Source of the DNA: Gracilariopsis chorda
Taxonomy: Eukaryota > Rhodophyta > Florideophyceae > Gracilariales > Gracilariaceae
Direction of reading: 5' to 3'
DNA: 64,000 bases
Assembly (NCBI GenBank): GCA_003194525.1
Contig: NBIV01000024.1
Location: 186,001 to 250,000, forward strand
Below the pieces are notes generated by a model. It did not search any database and was not told the origin of the DNA. It saw only the letters and a program-made list of their open reading frames with translations. Positions 10,742-21,000 of this stretch are shown piece after piece (positions within the stretch are counted from its first letter, which is position 1; each line of letters begins with the position of its first letter). Both the position numbers and the translations under genes were made by a program.

Positions 10742-11891
10742 TCACTGTCAACAACAATCACATCCATTGTGCTTTCATGAGTGACAAAAGCTGCCATGAT
10801 CCTGCAATCACGGCTATCACCGCTACAAGCCATGTTGATCATAATCATCCAAACTTACGCATATGCTCATCGCACAAGTTCAATTTGGTGAAGCCAAACG
10901 TGTTCTCAATTCAGTACCATCGAGAGCAACTTTCAGTCTGATACGGAAAGGACAGAGTGCCAATTTACTCCTCTCAACAGCAGTCTAATAGGTACGCATC
11001 ACGTTTTGCGACTCTACCTACCCTACTGTTTCCCTTTAATACCTCTTGCGATTGTCGTTTGTTCATGGGCGGACGAAGCCTAATTCTCACTTCGAAGTAC
11101 TAACTCTCTAATAAGCTAGTCTCTGCCGCGAAACCCAGGTCCGTGAGGCCGACCCCGTGGCGGATCCATTCTGCTTCGACCTGATTCGCATCAGCAGGAT
11201 GGTCGGCACACCACGGCGGGTGGGTTGATGCGTTGTGCCCAAAGCGTGGCCACTGGCGGTCCCCGCGTGATCCTTCAGCGCAGTACTAATCCAGCAAAAC
11301 GCGACTTGGCATCGTAGCTCTAAAGGTCAGCTACGATCGGTTCAACTGCGGCGCCAGGACGAGTTTGTTTGACGACGGGCGGAAACACTTGTGGCAATCT
11401 CCTCCATCGAAAACACGGCTTTGCAACGTCGCCGACCTAGCCATCTTGTCAAGACAAGTGGTGCGGCGGGGAAATAACGATAACCCTTTACATCCCCTGC
11501 TACATTGCGCACTGACTGGGACTCATCTAGTGGCCGCATATGGACAAATCGGGAGTTAACAGCTTGTCACTTTCCAAGGCCCCGAGCGGACACTGCACGT
11601 GGCTGATTTCAGGCTTTCGAATTCTAACAATAGGAGCACTCCTTTGCGATGAAGACGATTGACGAATAAAACAGGTCCCGAGGAATCGCAGAAAAGCTTT
11701 TGAGCCGTAGTTTATTGAGCGCTACACGCGTTTGGCATCGCCGCTCGTTGTTAGTTTCCAACTTGGAAAGCCCAAGTTCACAACGAGGCGGAGCAAAATA
11801 TCGGGGCGATCGCAATTCAACCGTTTTGATAAACCGAGGACCACAAGGTATGGGCGATAGCACTCTTGTGTTTCGAAGGGTTGAAGACACA
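10742..11891. other. Intergenic, no gene seen
   Basis: No frame with recognisable domains. A GC-rich part at about 11120-11290 could fold, but I could not match it to any known structural RNA. Confidence 0.5.
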
Positions 11892-12890
11892 CTAAGCGTA
11901 CAGCAAGAGGTCAGGTGTAGAGGCCTTTGAGCGCATATCCACAGCCAGTATGGTCATGAAGAAGGCGAAGAAAAAGGTAGCAGTGTATTCTGCAAACGCT
12001 AGCGCCGCCAGTAAAGCAAGCTTGACAAGCTTAATTTTGGATATGGAAAAGGAATCGAGCGCAAACCAGAGACCAACAATCTTGATAACGCACACAGCTT
12101 GGCCCGTAAGACATATGGGTCGCAAAATTACAATGAGGTGGGTAGCCCAGGTCCTGAGACGCTGTGCAACTCTATTGGCAGGTGTGTTTGGAAGGGTGTG
12201 GGTTCGCGGCGTGCTTGATTCAGTGCCCTCGCCCAGTTGGAGCGGAAGGTCGGGGTGGACGCGATTGGGCATGTGCTGAAGCTTGAGAAAGTACCATATT
12301 AAAAAGCACATAGCGAACAACCATGTGGTGCAAAACAGGTAGAGACCCAATTTGAGTAAGTGGACGCGGCGAATTGTGGGTGTCGGAAAGTTGGTAACGC
12401 CGAGGTACTGCAGTACTGCGAGTGTGAGTAATGTAGCAGTGAGGGCGAAAAGTAGCAGGTGAGGGATAGAAAATGTGGAGAGACGGCGCTTGGGAGTGGC
12501 AGCCTTGGTGGCAATTGTGGAAAGATCGTCATCGCTGAGATGAACGTGGTCTGTAGGCGTGTGAGGAAGCGGATGAGAGTCTGTTGAAAAAAACTGCAAA
12601 GCGCGGCAGTGCTGAACGGAGGCGGTGGCGGTAGCAAAGAGGAGAGTGGTAGCAACGACAAATGCTAGACGGAGAATGGCGGCTTCGGGTTGGTGTTTGC
12701 TGACGTCTGAGAAAAGCGGGAAAAAATAGGAGCGCGTAGGTCGAAGCACGAGTGAGAGGGAAACAGCTATGAAGACGCCGACGAAGGTAACAAGGGCCGT
12801 GAGCCCCGCGAGCTTCCAAGCATGCAGTGCTGCCCAACGTGAGAAACGGCGACGCGGAAAGGGCTCATTCGAGCCAGATATGGTTAGCAT
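11892..12890 (-). CDS. Multi-pass membrane protein, unknown function
   Basis: With the ATG at 12890 (MLTISGSNEPF) the protein has 332 residues. I count about six hydrophobic segments: LAGLTALVTFVGVFIAV near residue 30, AAILRLAFVVATTLLF near 70, HLLLFALTATLLTLAVL near 150, LGLYLFCTTWLFAMCFLIW near 190, VILRPICLTGQAVCVI near 260, and a last one, AFAEYTATFFFAFFMTILAV, near the C-terminus. Short basic loops lie between them and the short tail is cytosol-like. The open frame extends to 13469, but that upstream part is proline-rich and low in complexity, so I read it as promoter or leader. I recognise no family. It could be a Golgi or plasma-membrane protein with a DUF300-like six-helix layout, but no motif supports that firmly. 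It is divergent from the Rieske gene. Confidence 0.6.
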   Translation of the reverse strand: MLTISGSNEPFPRRRFSRWAALHAWKLAGLTALVTFVGVFIAVSLSLVLRPTRSYFFPLFSDVSKHQPEAAILRLAFVVATTLLFATATASVQHCRALQFFSTDSHPLPHTPTDHVHLSDDDLSTIATKAATPKRRLSTFSIPHLLLFALTATLLTLAVLQYLGVTNFPTPTIRRVHLLKLGLYLFCTTWLFAMCFLIWYFLKLQHMPNRVHPDLPLQLGEGTESSTPRTHTLPNTPANRVAQRLRTWATHLIVILRPICLTGQAVCVIKIVGLWFALDSFSISKIKLVKLALLAALAFAEYTATFFFAFFMTILAVDMRSKASTPDLLLYA

Positions 12891-13808
12891 GAGCTGGTTA
12901 CGAAGGACCGGGGGTGCACGGTTGGGGAACAAGTATGAGGGAGGCGATGGGGGCTCACGCCATGCAGGTGGGTTTTGGGGGGGAGGGGGAGTAGCTGGAA
13001 CAATGAAGCAGACGGGAAATGTGGTGGAAAAGGTAGAGCGCACGTTTGGGAAATAACGCGAAGCGTGAGGAAAGTGTGGGAGGAGATGGAGTGAGTAGGC
13101 AACGGGGGTGAAGGTAAAGAAGATGGGGTTGGGGGGGTTGGGGGGGTTTGGGGGTGGGGGTGAGTCGACGCGGGCAACGGAGGTTTGTTGATGACGAAGA
13201 GCGCAGCGGCGGCACGTGGCGTAAAGTTGATTTCGAATACGTGTGGCTCGCGGCCAGAATGCGGCATGTGATTGGACAAGTGCTGAGCGCGCGATGGCGC
13301 CGTGTCGCTCTGTTGTGCACCGCGCCCAGCAGCGCGGATGGACGAACGCGTGTGCAACGTGTACCACGCGGACACGGCGCACAGCACTTGGGGCACGGAA
13401 CGGAGAGCGTGCAGATCGGGGCGACGCATGGTGCTCGGAGATTGGAGCAGAAAGGCGCCAGCAGATCAATGAAATCGGAGCTCAGGCCGCTGCTCGCGGA
13501 TCGAGCTCCCCGATTGGTCGTGGCGAGTCGGCCGCCTGTGCCGTACCCACGTGCGACAGACGCGCTGTGCCACCCGTCCGCCAGATAGCGCTTGGCGCTC
13601 ATTTTGGGTTTTGTTCGCCTTCCCTCCCCCAAAACCCCGCCCTTTCCCTAAGTGGAGACCCCGCTTCTACCACCAAGCGCATCCGGCCCGAGACACCTTA
13701 CCCGCTCCTTACGCCACCTCTCCCTCTGTCCAGTTGACGACTGCGCCTCTTCTCGTGCGCCGTATCACCGCCTCCTGCAACAACCACCCCCCTTGGTCGC
13801 CCAACAAC
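12891..13808. other. Divergent intergenic region
   Basis: Lies between the membrane protein and the Rieske gene. It is skewed to G on the left and pyrimidine-rich just before 13809, and open frames here translate to proline and arginine low-complexity sequence. Probably the promoters of both genes. Confidence 0.45.
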
Positions 13809-14366
13809 ATGTCCGCGTTCGTCCCGACCACCTCGTTCACCGGACGCCAGCTCACAACAGCGCGCAACCAGGCGCTGTGCACACGCCGCCGCGCCGCGCC
13901 CGCGCGTGTGGCTCCGTGCATGAAGCAAGAAGCGTGGGTACCGCTCCTGGAAACCTCGGAAATCACTCCCGGGGAGCTCAAGGGCGTGGTTGTGGCCGGT
14001 CAGCAGATCCTGGTGTCGTGCGACTTTGACGGCCAGGTGTACGCGTCGGCAAACATCTGCCCGCACCTGGGAACGCCGCTGACGGACGGCAGCATTGGTG
14101 ACGGCGTGCTCACGTGCACGCAGCACAAGTCGTCATGGGACTTGAGCACGGGCGAGTTGGCCGGAGACTGGTGCCCGTTCCCGCCCGTCGTGGGCCCGTT
14201 GCTCGGCAAGCTGCAGGGTCCCCGCCCGCTCACGGTGTACTCTGTGCGCGAGAACGGCGGACAAATTGAAGCGTTGCTGGACGTTGACGCCAAGGCTGAC
14301 TACGAGAAGGAGTACTGGCAAGGACTGTTGGACGCCACGGGCAAGGCCACCGGAGGTTACTACTAG
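13809..14366 (+). CDS. Plastid-targeted Rieske [2Fe-2S] protein
   Basis: 185 residues from the ATG at 13809. The start MSAFVPTTSFTGRQLTTARN has the Phe-bearing N-terminus and basic, acid-free composition of red-lineage plastid transit peptides; the mature part probably starts near MKQEAWVPL (about 38). The cluster ligands are present: C84-P-H86 in ICPHLGTPL and C103-TQ-H106 in CTQHKSSWDL, a C-x-H...C-x2-H Rieske pattern with 16 residues between. The domain is the soluble ferredoxin-like type, without the transmembrane helix of the cytochrome b6f Rieske subunit. A tail CPFPPVVGPLLGKL...LTVYSVRENGG follows. Arabidopsis PSB33 has a related fold and plastid location, but I would not assign that name from sequence alone. 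Expected role: electron transfer or redox-linked function in the stroma or at thylakoids. Confidence 0.85.
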   Translation: MSAFVPTTSFTGRQLTTARNQALCTRRRAAPARVAPCMKQEAWVPLLETSEITPGELKGVVVAGQQILVSCDFDGQVYASANICPHLGTPLTDGSIGDGVLTCTQHKSSWDLSTGELAGDWCPFPPVVGPLLGKLQGPRPLTVYSVRENGGQIEALLDVDAKADYEKEYWQGLLDATGKATGGYY

Positions 14367-14767
14367 ACAAAGTTTGCACGTGGGGCTGTACTTGGTGTGG
14401 GGATTATGGCGGCTGTGGCGCTTTTTTTTTGTTTTTGTGAGTCGGTGATAGTGGAGGGACAGCAGCGCAGGGCGGGGGTGGTGTGTTGTGTGGCGGTCGT
14501 CGAGGAGCCGAGCAGACGCGTGGTCAAGTCTTTATGGGTAGGGGTTAGCAGAAGGCGAGTTAGCGTCGCTGTGACCGAAACGCCGTAAAGCATTTGGCAG
14601 CGCCGCAACAGTTAGTCACGCACTACGCAAAGATGAGGGAGGGTGATCTCTCTGTCCACTTGCTACTACATCCGTAGACTGGACGCGTATCTCGCGGACC
14701 GGAGTGCGCAGCACGGCGGCGCCAGCGTTGTCAGCTGACGGCGCACAGCAAAAGGCACACAGTGGAG

Positions 14768-14878
14768 TACGTGGCCACGGATGCCAGGGGCGACGTGGCC
14801 ACGGATGCCAGGGGCGACGTGGCCACGGATGCCAGGGGCGACGTGGCCACGGATCCCAGTGGGCGACGTGGCCACGAA
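14768..14878. repeat. 24-bp minisatellite carrying ACGTGGC
   Basis: About four and a half head-to-tail copies of a 24-bp unit that begins GACGTGGCCACGGATGCCAG. The units at about 14769, 14792, 14816 and 14840 are nearly identical, and the last (from about 14865) is degenerate. Each unit brings an ACGTGGC core, the binding core of plant-type bZIP (G-box/ABRE) factors. Confidence 0.85.
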
Positions 14879-14917
14879 GCAACCCGTTGGGGCAGCGGCG
14901 CGAGCGGAGGGAGGATC

Positions 14918-14933
14918 CACGTGAATTCACGTG
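14918..14933. promoter_or_regulatory. Palindromic double G-box/E-box
   Basis: CACGTGAATTCACGTG is a perfect 16-bp palindrome with two CACGTG cores. With the five ACGTGGC copies just upstream it makes a cluster of bZIP/bHLH-type sites about 0.73 kb upstream of the dehydrogenase ATG. Regulatory function is inferred. Confidence 0.45.
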
Positions 14934-15659
14934 CGTGGCGCTGTGCGCAAAGCCCACACGGCGGCGCGCTGCGCACCATGCACCGACGTGCGCACAGCGC
15001 CACCACGCGCGCTCTGAGCCGCATCGCGCCAGGTCCGCAACTCTCCGCGCCAGTCGCGCCTTCTGCTCAGCACTGCCCCTTCCTCCTCCGCCTCCGCCCT
15101 TCTCATCCCAACTCCCCCACCTCCCCCCACTTCAAGCCCTTCATCTACCCCCGCCCACCAACTCCCATCCCCCCATCCTCCTCCCCGCTCACGTCGCCAG
15201 ATTAATCCCCCGTCCTCCCGTCTCCCCTCATACATCGCGCTCCCCCCCCCACACTCCCCCATCCTCAACCTCTACCATCTTCTCTAACGTATCCGTACCA
15301 TCCCCTCCCCGCCACCTATCTCTCACAACAAAACTTCATCCACCTCACCACCCGCTCCCTCTCCTTTCACCTCCCCACCCTTCCGCCTCATCCCAAACCC
15401 CTTCACGCCACACCAAATCCACATCATTGCGCACCTCCACCGCTTCGCTTTCCACCCATTCTCCCGTCCATCCTCCTCGCGTAGTCTTCCGCATCTATTC
15501 CCTTCTCCCTCCCCCACCTAAGCAACAAACCCCGTCGCAACGTCGCGCCTCGGCGCGTCAGGCGCCTGCCGCGCTCCCGCCTACATCTCCCCTGCACTTT
15601 CATAATCATTATTGCTCAGTCGCCCATTCGTATACTCATCCAAGCCCTCGACACAACTC

Positions 15660-15795
15660 ATGTCCACTTTTATGCGCTCCTACGAGCCAGACATGAAGAC
15701 CGCTATGGTATGCATCGCATCCATTCCCTTTGCGCGCCCTGCCCCCCTGCCCCATCCATCCCTAAACTCCCGCCCCTCACTGACACAAACACCCC

Positions 15796-15831
<36 letters not shown>

Positions 15832-16620
15832 CTCCCCCTTCCCCCTTACCCGCTTTTCTCCCTTCCTTTTATCCCGTCTTGTCACTTCTGTTAGGTCACG
15901 GGCTCAGCCGGCGTGCTAGGTCAAGCCACAGTGCGCATGTTGCTGGAAGAAGGGTTTCGGGTCGTCATTCACGACAGCGACGAGCGCGCCCTTGCCGCCC
16001 TCCTCAACGCTTTGGGTCCCCTCGTCAACGAGAACCAGTGCTATCCAATTTGCTTCGATGCATGTAACTCCGATTCGGTTGACAAGGCCATGCAACGAAT
16101 CACCAATGACTTCCACCCCGTGTACATTCTAGTCAACAACAATGGCATTCTCGCCAGGACTCCAGTCTCGCAAACCTCATTACAAGACTGGCAACACTGC
16201 TTCTCACAAAACGTTGATTCCGCCTTCCTCATTTCGCGTGCGCTGCTCCCGAACATGCGAAAACGGAAATGGGGGCGCATCGTAAACACTTGCTCCATCG
16301 CCGGTAAGACCGGTGGTCACACTACTGGAATAGCCTACTCCACCACAAAGGGAGCCCTACAAACTTTTACCTTTGCGCTTGCTCGCGAATGCGCCAAGGA
16401 TGGGATCACCGTCAACGGCATTGCTCCAGCGTACATACGTACCCCGGGTGTTGACGCCTATCCAAAGGAGATGGTCAAAATGCTCTTGGAATACATCCCC
16501 GTAGGTCGATTCTGTGAGCCAGAAGAGTTTGCTCACACAATCAAGTTTTTGATATCTCCTTTGGCTGGCTTTATTTGCGGCGAGATCATTGACCAGAATG
16601 GTGGCCTGCTTATGAGCTAG
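15660..16620 (+). CDS. Short-chain dehydrogenase/reductase (FabG-like), two exons
   Basis: Exon 1 is 15660-15707 and exon 2 is 15895-16620, 257 residues in all. Joining them gives KTAMVTGSAGVLGQATVR, the Rossmann TGxxxGxG nucleotide-binding start (residues 18-25) of classical SDR enzymes, which is split by the intron just before V17. The catalytic set is visible: S150 in NTCSIAG, Y164 and K168 in YSTTK. The structural NNAG motif reads NNNG (97-100). The C-terminal GEIIDQNGGL matches the FabG-type end (D-GG). The fold is an NAD(P)H-dependent oxidoreductase. It is closest in look to 3-oxoacyl-ACP or acetoacetyl-CoA reductases, but the substrate cannot be fixed. No transit peptide is obvious in the 16 residues before the Rossmann strand, so it is probably cytosolic. 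Confidence 0.85.
15708..15894 (+). other. Intron in the dehydrogenase gene, with a 30-base C run
   Basis: Donor ATG|GTATGC and acceptor CTTCTGTTAG|GTCACG. The 187-base intron is pyrimidine-rich and includes 30 consecutive C at 15799-15828. Splicing restores the SDR cofactor motif. Confidence 0.85.
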
Positions 16621-17009
16621 ATGCGTTCCCAATTTTTTTTTCTCTCTTTTCCCCTTTCCCCATATTGAGTACATACTTGTGTTTCTCCCGCCTTCCGTAC
16701 AGGGACATGAGTGTAAGTAACAAACGATGGCGACGCGTTCTCCCTAGTACCTAATCTGTTCTTCTTTTCCGACATCGTAACATTAAACCTCGATTCTGTA
16801 TATGCACCTAACTGCGCTCTTCGAAAAATGATCAGAACCAACTCGTGCCGTCGGTCGCCCACGCTCTTTACTTGTATTCGGAGTCGCCTCGAAGACTAAC
16901 CTGCTGTACACAGCTCTCTTCAACGTAGCACGTAAGACGTAGGAACACCTCGCCAGGACAAGCTCTGACAGATGGGCAACAAACCCGAGACTCATAGATG
17001 AAACCGAAA
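16621..17009. other. Convergent 3' intergenic region
   Basis: Lies between the ends of two convergent genes (dehydrogenase + and BSD2-like -). AT-rich, with no coding signal; presumably both 3' untranslated regions. Confidence 0.5.
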
Positions 17010-17450
17010 TTACGACTTTTTCTTCTTCACGACGAACTCGTTCTTATCATCAGTTCCTCCGCGGCGAATGCGATCGACGGTTCCCACGCCTTGGCAAACA
17101 GTGCACTTGATATAAGTCTTGCCTTCGCACATGAAGCAAGTACCGAGCGCATCCTTGCCCGAGCCCTTGCACGCGTCGCAGTCACAAAATCCGGAGCCTT
17201 TGCAGAAAACGCAATCGATCAGTTCTCTGCCGTCCCCTCCGCCGGGAACGGTGACAATCGGGCGCAGAATAGTGTCCTTCAGTTTCCGAAAGAAACCTTT
17301 GTTCTCGGCGTTGTTCGACATGCTCCAGTGTCGTGCCGGTCGACAAGCTGATGTGTACCGGTGTGCGACATGAGTGCTCGCGGCGCGGGTCAGGGCTGTG
17401 CCAGAGAACGTCGAGGTGAAAGCAAGTGTAGAGTTTGTTTTGTGCATCAT
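17010..17450 (-). CDS. BSD2-like DnaJ-type zinc-finger protein, organelle-targeted
   Basis: 146 residues. The C-terminal half has four CxxC pairs: C80/C83 (CVFCKGSG), C91/C94 (CDACKGSG), C105/C108 (CFMCEG) and C116/C119 (CTVCQGVG). These are the cysteine-rich zinc-binding repeats of DnaJ without a J-domain. Plant proteins of this build include BSD2, a plastid chaperone for Rubisco assembly, and relatives acting in plastid protein folding. Residues 1-44 are rich in Ser, Thr, Arg and Ala with no acids, so a transit peptide is likely; the second start M44 (MSNNAENKG) would give a version without it. The lysine-rich end VVKKKKS is unusual. The copia array is inserted about 0.3 kb upstream of the start. 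Confidence 0.75.
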   Translation of the reverse strand: MMHKTNSTLAFTSTFSGTALTRAASTHVAHRYTSACRPARHWSMSNNAENKGFFRKLKDTILRPIVTVPGGGDGRELIDCVFCKGSGFCDCDACKGSGKDALGTCFMCEGKTYIKCTVCQGVGTVDRIRRGGTDDKNEFVVKKKKS

Positions 17451-17741
17451 TCAAACAGCGTATAGATGAAAGTGAATGTGGAAGACTTTTGTGTTGGAGT
17501 ATCAGGCTGCGAATGCGAGGGGTGACGTTCGTAACACATCCGATGATCTCGGTCAATGGAGAACGCCTCCAGATGCGCTATGTTCTGCTCTGGTATGAAA
17601 TTACCGATTGGTTGACTGTATGGAGGGCATGGAGCCAGCGCACATACCCTTGCGTATGTGATGTGATTTCTTTATTCAACTGCGCAGTAGTATCCATAGC
17701 ATGATAGGGCCAGTGCCTTTGGCACCAAAGGTACCAAAGGT
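17451..17741. other. Upstream region of the BSD2-like gene, left flank of the copia array
   Basis: Presumed promoter of the BSD2-like gene. It ends with the repeated GGCACCAAAGGTACCAAAGG sequence that abuts the array. Confidence 0.45.
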
Positions 17742-17746
17742 ACAGT

Positions 17747-17908
17747 TATCGGTTGGACCTCTTTCAAGTGTGAGAAGTCCATCACGTATACGCAGTGTGG
17801 GGAGGTTCTCCGGTGAACAACTTGAGGAGTGGTACAGTCTGAGTCGGCACAAGACCTTGCCGGGAGTCCTCCTCTTGAGTCTCCTGTGGGTGGGCTTTAC
17901 TTAAGTAG
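17747..17908 (-). mobile_element. Copia leader/gag-start tail beyond the 3' LTR of copy A
   Basis: In the orientation of copy A, the 3' LTR is followed by the 5' leader and the first codons of gag, stopping at the sequence that reads TATCGGTTGG on the + strand. The same tail with the same endpoint occurs at 36534-36695. Confidence 0.85.
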
Positions 17909-18027
17909 GGATACTAGGCGACCTATCGGCTATTAGGGTCGACTAAACACGTACTCTAAACTCCTACGACGCTTGTCAGTTGTACGTCATCGGCTTGCGT
18001 CGTGTGCTTTTTGTACGTGTTTTCACA
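17909..18027 (-). repeat. Copia LTR (3' LTR of copy A)
   Basis: 119 bp, starting TGTGAAAACACG and ending CCTAGTATCC in element orientation. A G-rich polypurine tract precedes it. Identical to the other LTRs I compared. Confidence 0.9.
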
Positions 18028-18052
18028 CACCCCCCGGTCGATGTAGTATCTC

Positions 18053-21000
18053 CTACTTCCAAGTCTCTGAATGATGGGCGATACCAGCATTCGTGTTGAC
18101 TTGCCAATACCCACTTGTTAGGATCCTGTTCATTGTACGCGAGTGATTAACGCTTCGCTTCGTCAAAGCGTCGGAGATGTTGCTCGTTCCCGGAATCCAG
18201 GTCAAGCAGTCAAGTTCTCCGGCTTCAAACGCATCTCTTAACAATGTGACCGTCTTGCGTAAGCGGTACTCGCGTGGTTCGTGAAGCGTTGTTATGGTGT
18301 CAAAAAGGGCTTTCGAGTCCACGAAGATCGTATGCGGCACCTGAATAGACGTGTATATGTTCTGCAGCGAGTACTTCATATCTATGCCTCGATCTTCTGC
18401 GTCGGCGCAGGCCAAAATTTCTGCCCCGAATGAAGAATAGGTTACCCTTTGTTGCTTGTTGCTAACCCAGTATAGTGAATGAAACACGGGCTCTTCATCA
18501 AAACTCGTCTCAATCTTGAGTCCAGTTAGAATTCCCGTCTGTCCGTAACTGTTCGATCCACTACCGTGTGATGCGTCTGATAGACTTATCAGTGAAACTC
18601 CTGACACTCCGAGAGGCCTTATAAAACGAACTTCAGGTCTGAGTTGAAGCACTTCTGCGAGCATCGCGTTTGCTTCGATTATATGACTAACTCTCAGCCT
18701 TCCAATCTCTTGTTGCATCCGCGAAGTCACGAAAGACGCTGGGGGTAGAACCGCTGATCCAAGGTACATTAGTGTGCCAGCAAGCGAACGATATTCATGA
18801 ATTTCCTCTGCGGTTGCTTTGTCTGATCTCTCGCGCCTACGGGCTTTGCTCAGTGCCGCAGGTGTCAGTCGTTTAATGTACTCGTTCATGGAAAGTAGCA
18901 CATTGCCGTCATCGTCTTGCTCAATCGTGCAGCCAGCAAACGTGATCCTCGGTTCTATCCGGATCTTTCCGACGTTGAACTCGGTTTCCAATTTCTTCAT
19001 GAACTCCTCTATTGCCCTGTTAGAACCAGCTACGAGGAGGTCGTCGACCACCTTGGCTACCAAAATGTAAATCCTTCCCGAAGATGTTCGTCCGACGAAG
19101 AGTTGATTTATCCCAAATACGCGAGTTAGGCCGACAGGTCCAAGCATCCAGTCTTCTATGCGCTTTGCCCACTGTCTCCCAGCGTCAACGATCCCGTACG
19201 GAAGCTTCGTAAGTTTCCACAGGATACCCTTTTTCTTCTTGAACTCTTTTGGCGGCCTGACGTATATCTCTCGTCGAATTGGCCCACTCTGCAAATATGC
19301 GCCTTTCACGTCGGCCACTCCGAAGCAAAATCCCAGGCAGAGTGCGACACTAATGAGGAGTCTGACGACGATCATGTCTGCGTTCGAGCAGTCTTTACGC
19401 ACCTCGTCTTTCATATCGTCATGATTGCCATGCGTCACGAGCCGTGCTTTCAGCTTTCTGACATGATCCTCGTCCTCTTTGACTTTGAAAACGGTGTGCG
19501 ATGATATAACGTTTGCCCCATGCGGAATCTCCTTCTCGTCGACTTCTGTGTATGCATTCGACCAATTGTCTGCATGTTCTTTCTCGATTGCCTTCTTGAG
19601 CAACCACGGTGGCGCAAACTGCATCTCTCTTAATGTCACTTGGCGCGATCCAATTGTCTTCGCTACGTCCTCCAGGACTTTCTGCTCACTGGACTCGAGT
19701 GACGTCGGCGTTGGTAATAATTCTTCGGTGAGAATCGTTTCCGCGTGATCTCCAAGGTCTTTGCGTACAGCGTCCATCTCCGTCTCTGTCGTTACCATGA
19801 GATTCTCGCAGACTTCATCATCCTCAGACATATCCTTCATAGATTCGGCATTCAACGTCAGATCGATGTAGTCCTCCATAACCCCTTCACTCAGTTCTCT
19901 GGCTAAATCAGAGTTGGGGCGTAGTCGGATGTCTTCTACGGCGACTTTCGAGTTCAGCCGACTCCCTGGTCTCCGAACCTCGATGATGTGCTCGGATACG
20001 CTCGATACGATGCCTGATTTCCACTCGTCAGGCTCGTTCTGTTTGCTACTCCGGTAGTAGAACAGGACGTCGTCCCCTGGTTTTATAGCGTTCACGCCGA
20101 GCGAAGAGTAATTACGCCCCTTCAAGAGTTTCTGGAGCGTTCTTGTGGCTGTTTGTTTCTTGTAAGCATCCATCAGCTCCTCCGTGACCATTCGTCTAGG
20201 TGTACCTAGAATTGACGGTGCGTAACCGCGTGCTAACTCGAACGAGCTGAGCGTTTTCGATCCGGTGAACATGTTGGCTAGGAAAATTGCCCTCGATATC
20301 AATTCGGCGTTGGTGCTCTCTGTCTGATCAAGCTGCAGCTTCTCGAGTATCCTCTTGACGACTCCGTTTTTGCGTTCGACTATGCCAGTTTTATTATGTC
20401 TCCGTGCTGGACGTGGCTTGAACCGTATTCCCCTGCTCCTCAGATATCGTGCTATTTTGCGATTGTTGAACTCATCATCCGCGGAAAGGGCGCAGGGTTC
20501 GCCGTGCCTGTTCACCCATTCGGTATCGAGAACGCTACACATTGTGTTTGCATCCCGATTGGACACGATCGACCCTTCGGAAAGTCCTGTGCCAGTATCT
20601 ACCATGTGCATCAATGTGTACTTCGTTCCCCTTACTTCCAAGAACGTAAAATCTACCTGAAGTTCTACGTTGAAGGCCTGATTCACATGAGTGACGGAGA
20701 CTTTCTTGGAAGGAGGTGGGGGACCACTTTTTGCACATACTGGACATTCTGACGTGATTCTTCTAATTTCCTTTTTCAGTTCCGCGCTGAGGTGTCCTGC
20801 CCTTTCACATATCGCAACTAATTCGTCGTATGGCGCGTGCGTTAACCTGTGCAGACGCCTCGCCAATGATTTCGGTCGCAACTCGGTTAGCGTTTTCGAT
20901 AACATCGTGTGAACGGTCGGCACGATTAGGATTCTTCTCCGTAATTCAAAGGGTGAGGTTCCTGAAATATAGAGCTGCACGACTCTTTCTCCTATGTCCG

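Larger units (their letters stand above)
14367..15659. other. Intergenic with G-box-rich promoter-like elements
   Basis: About 1.3 kb between the Rieske gene and the dehydrogenase. It contains the tandem ACGTGGC minisatellite, a CACGTG palindrome and a long C/T-rich tract from about 15060 to 15600 leading to the dehydrogenase start. I see no convincing gene; the long open frames are proline/serine low complexity. Confidence 0.5.

Noticed and set aside
11120-11290. Structured RNA (SRP or RNase P-like)
   Set aside because: GC-rich, but none of the conserved motifs of these RNAs could be found by eye.
14768-14878. CRISPR-like array
   Set aside because: Units are contiguous 24-bp tandem repeats with no spacers, in a eukaryotic context.
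14704-15696. 330-codon frame over the minisatellite
   Set aside because: Translation is repeat-derived and then proline/serine low complexity; it overlaps promoter-like DNA and the true first exon of the dehydrogenase in another frame.
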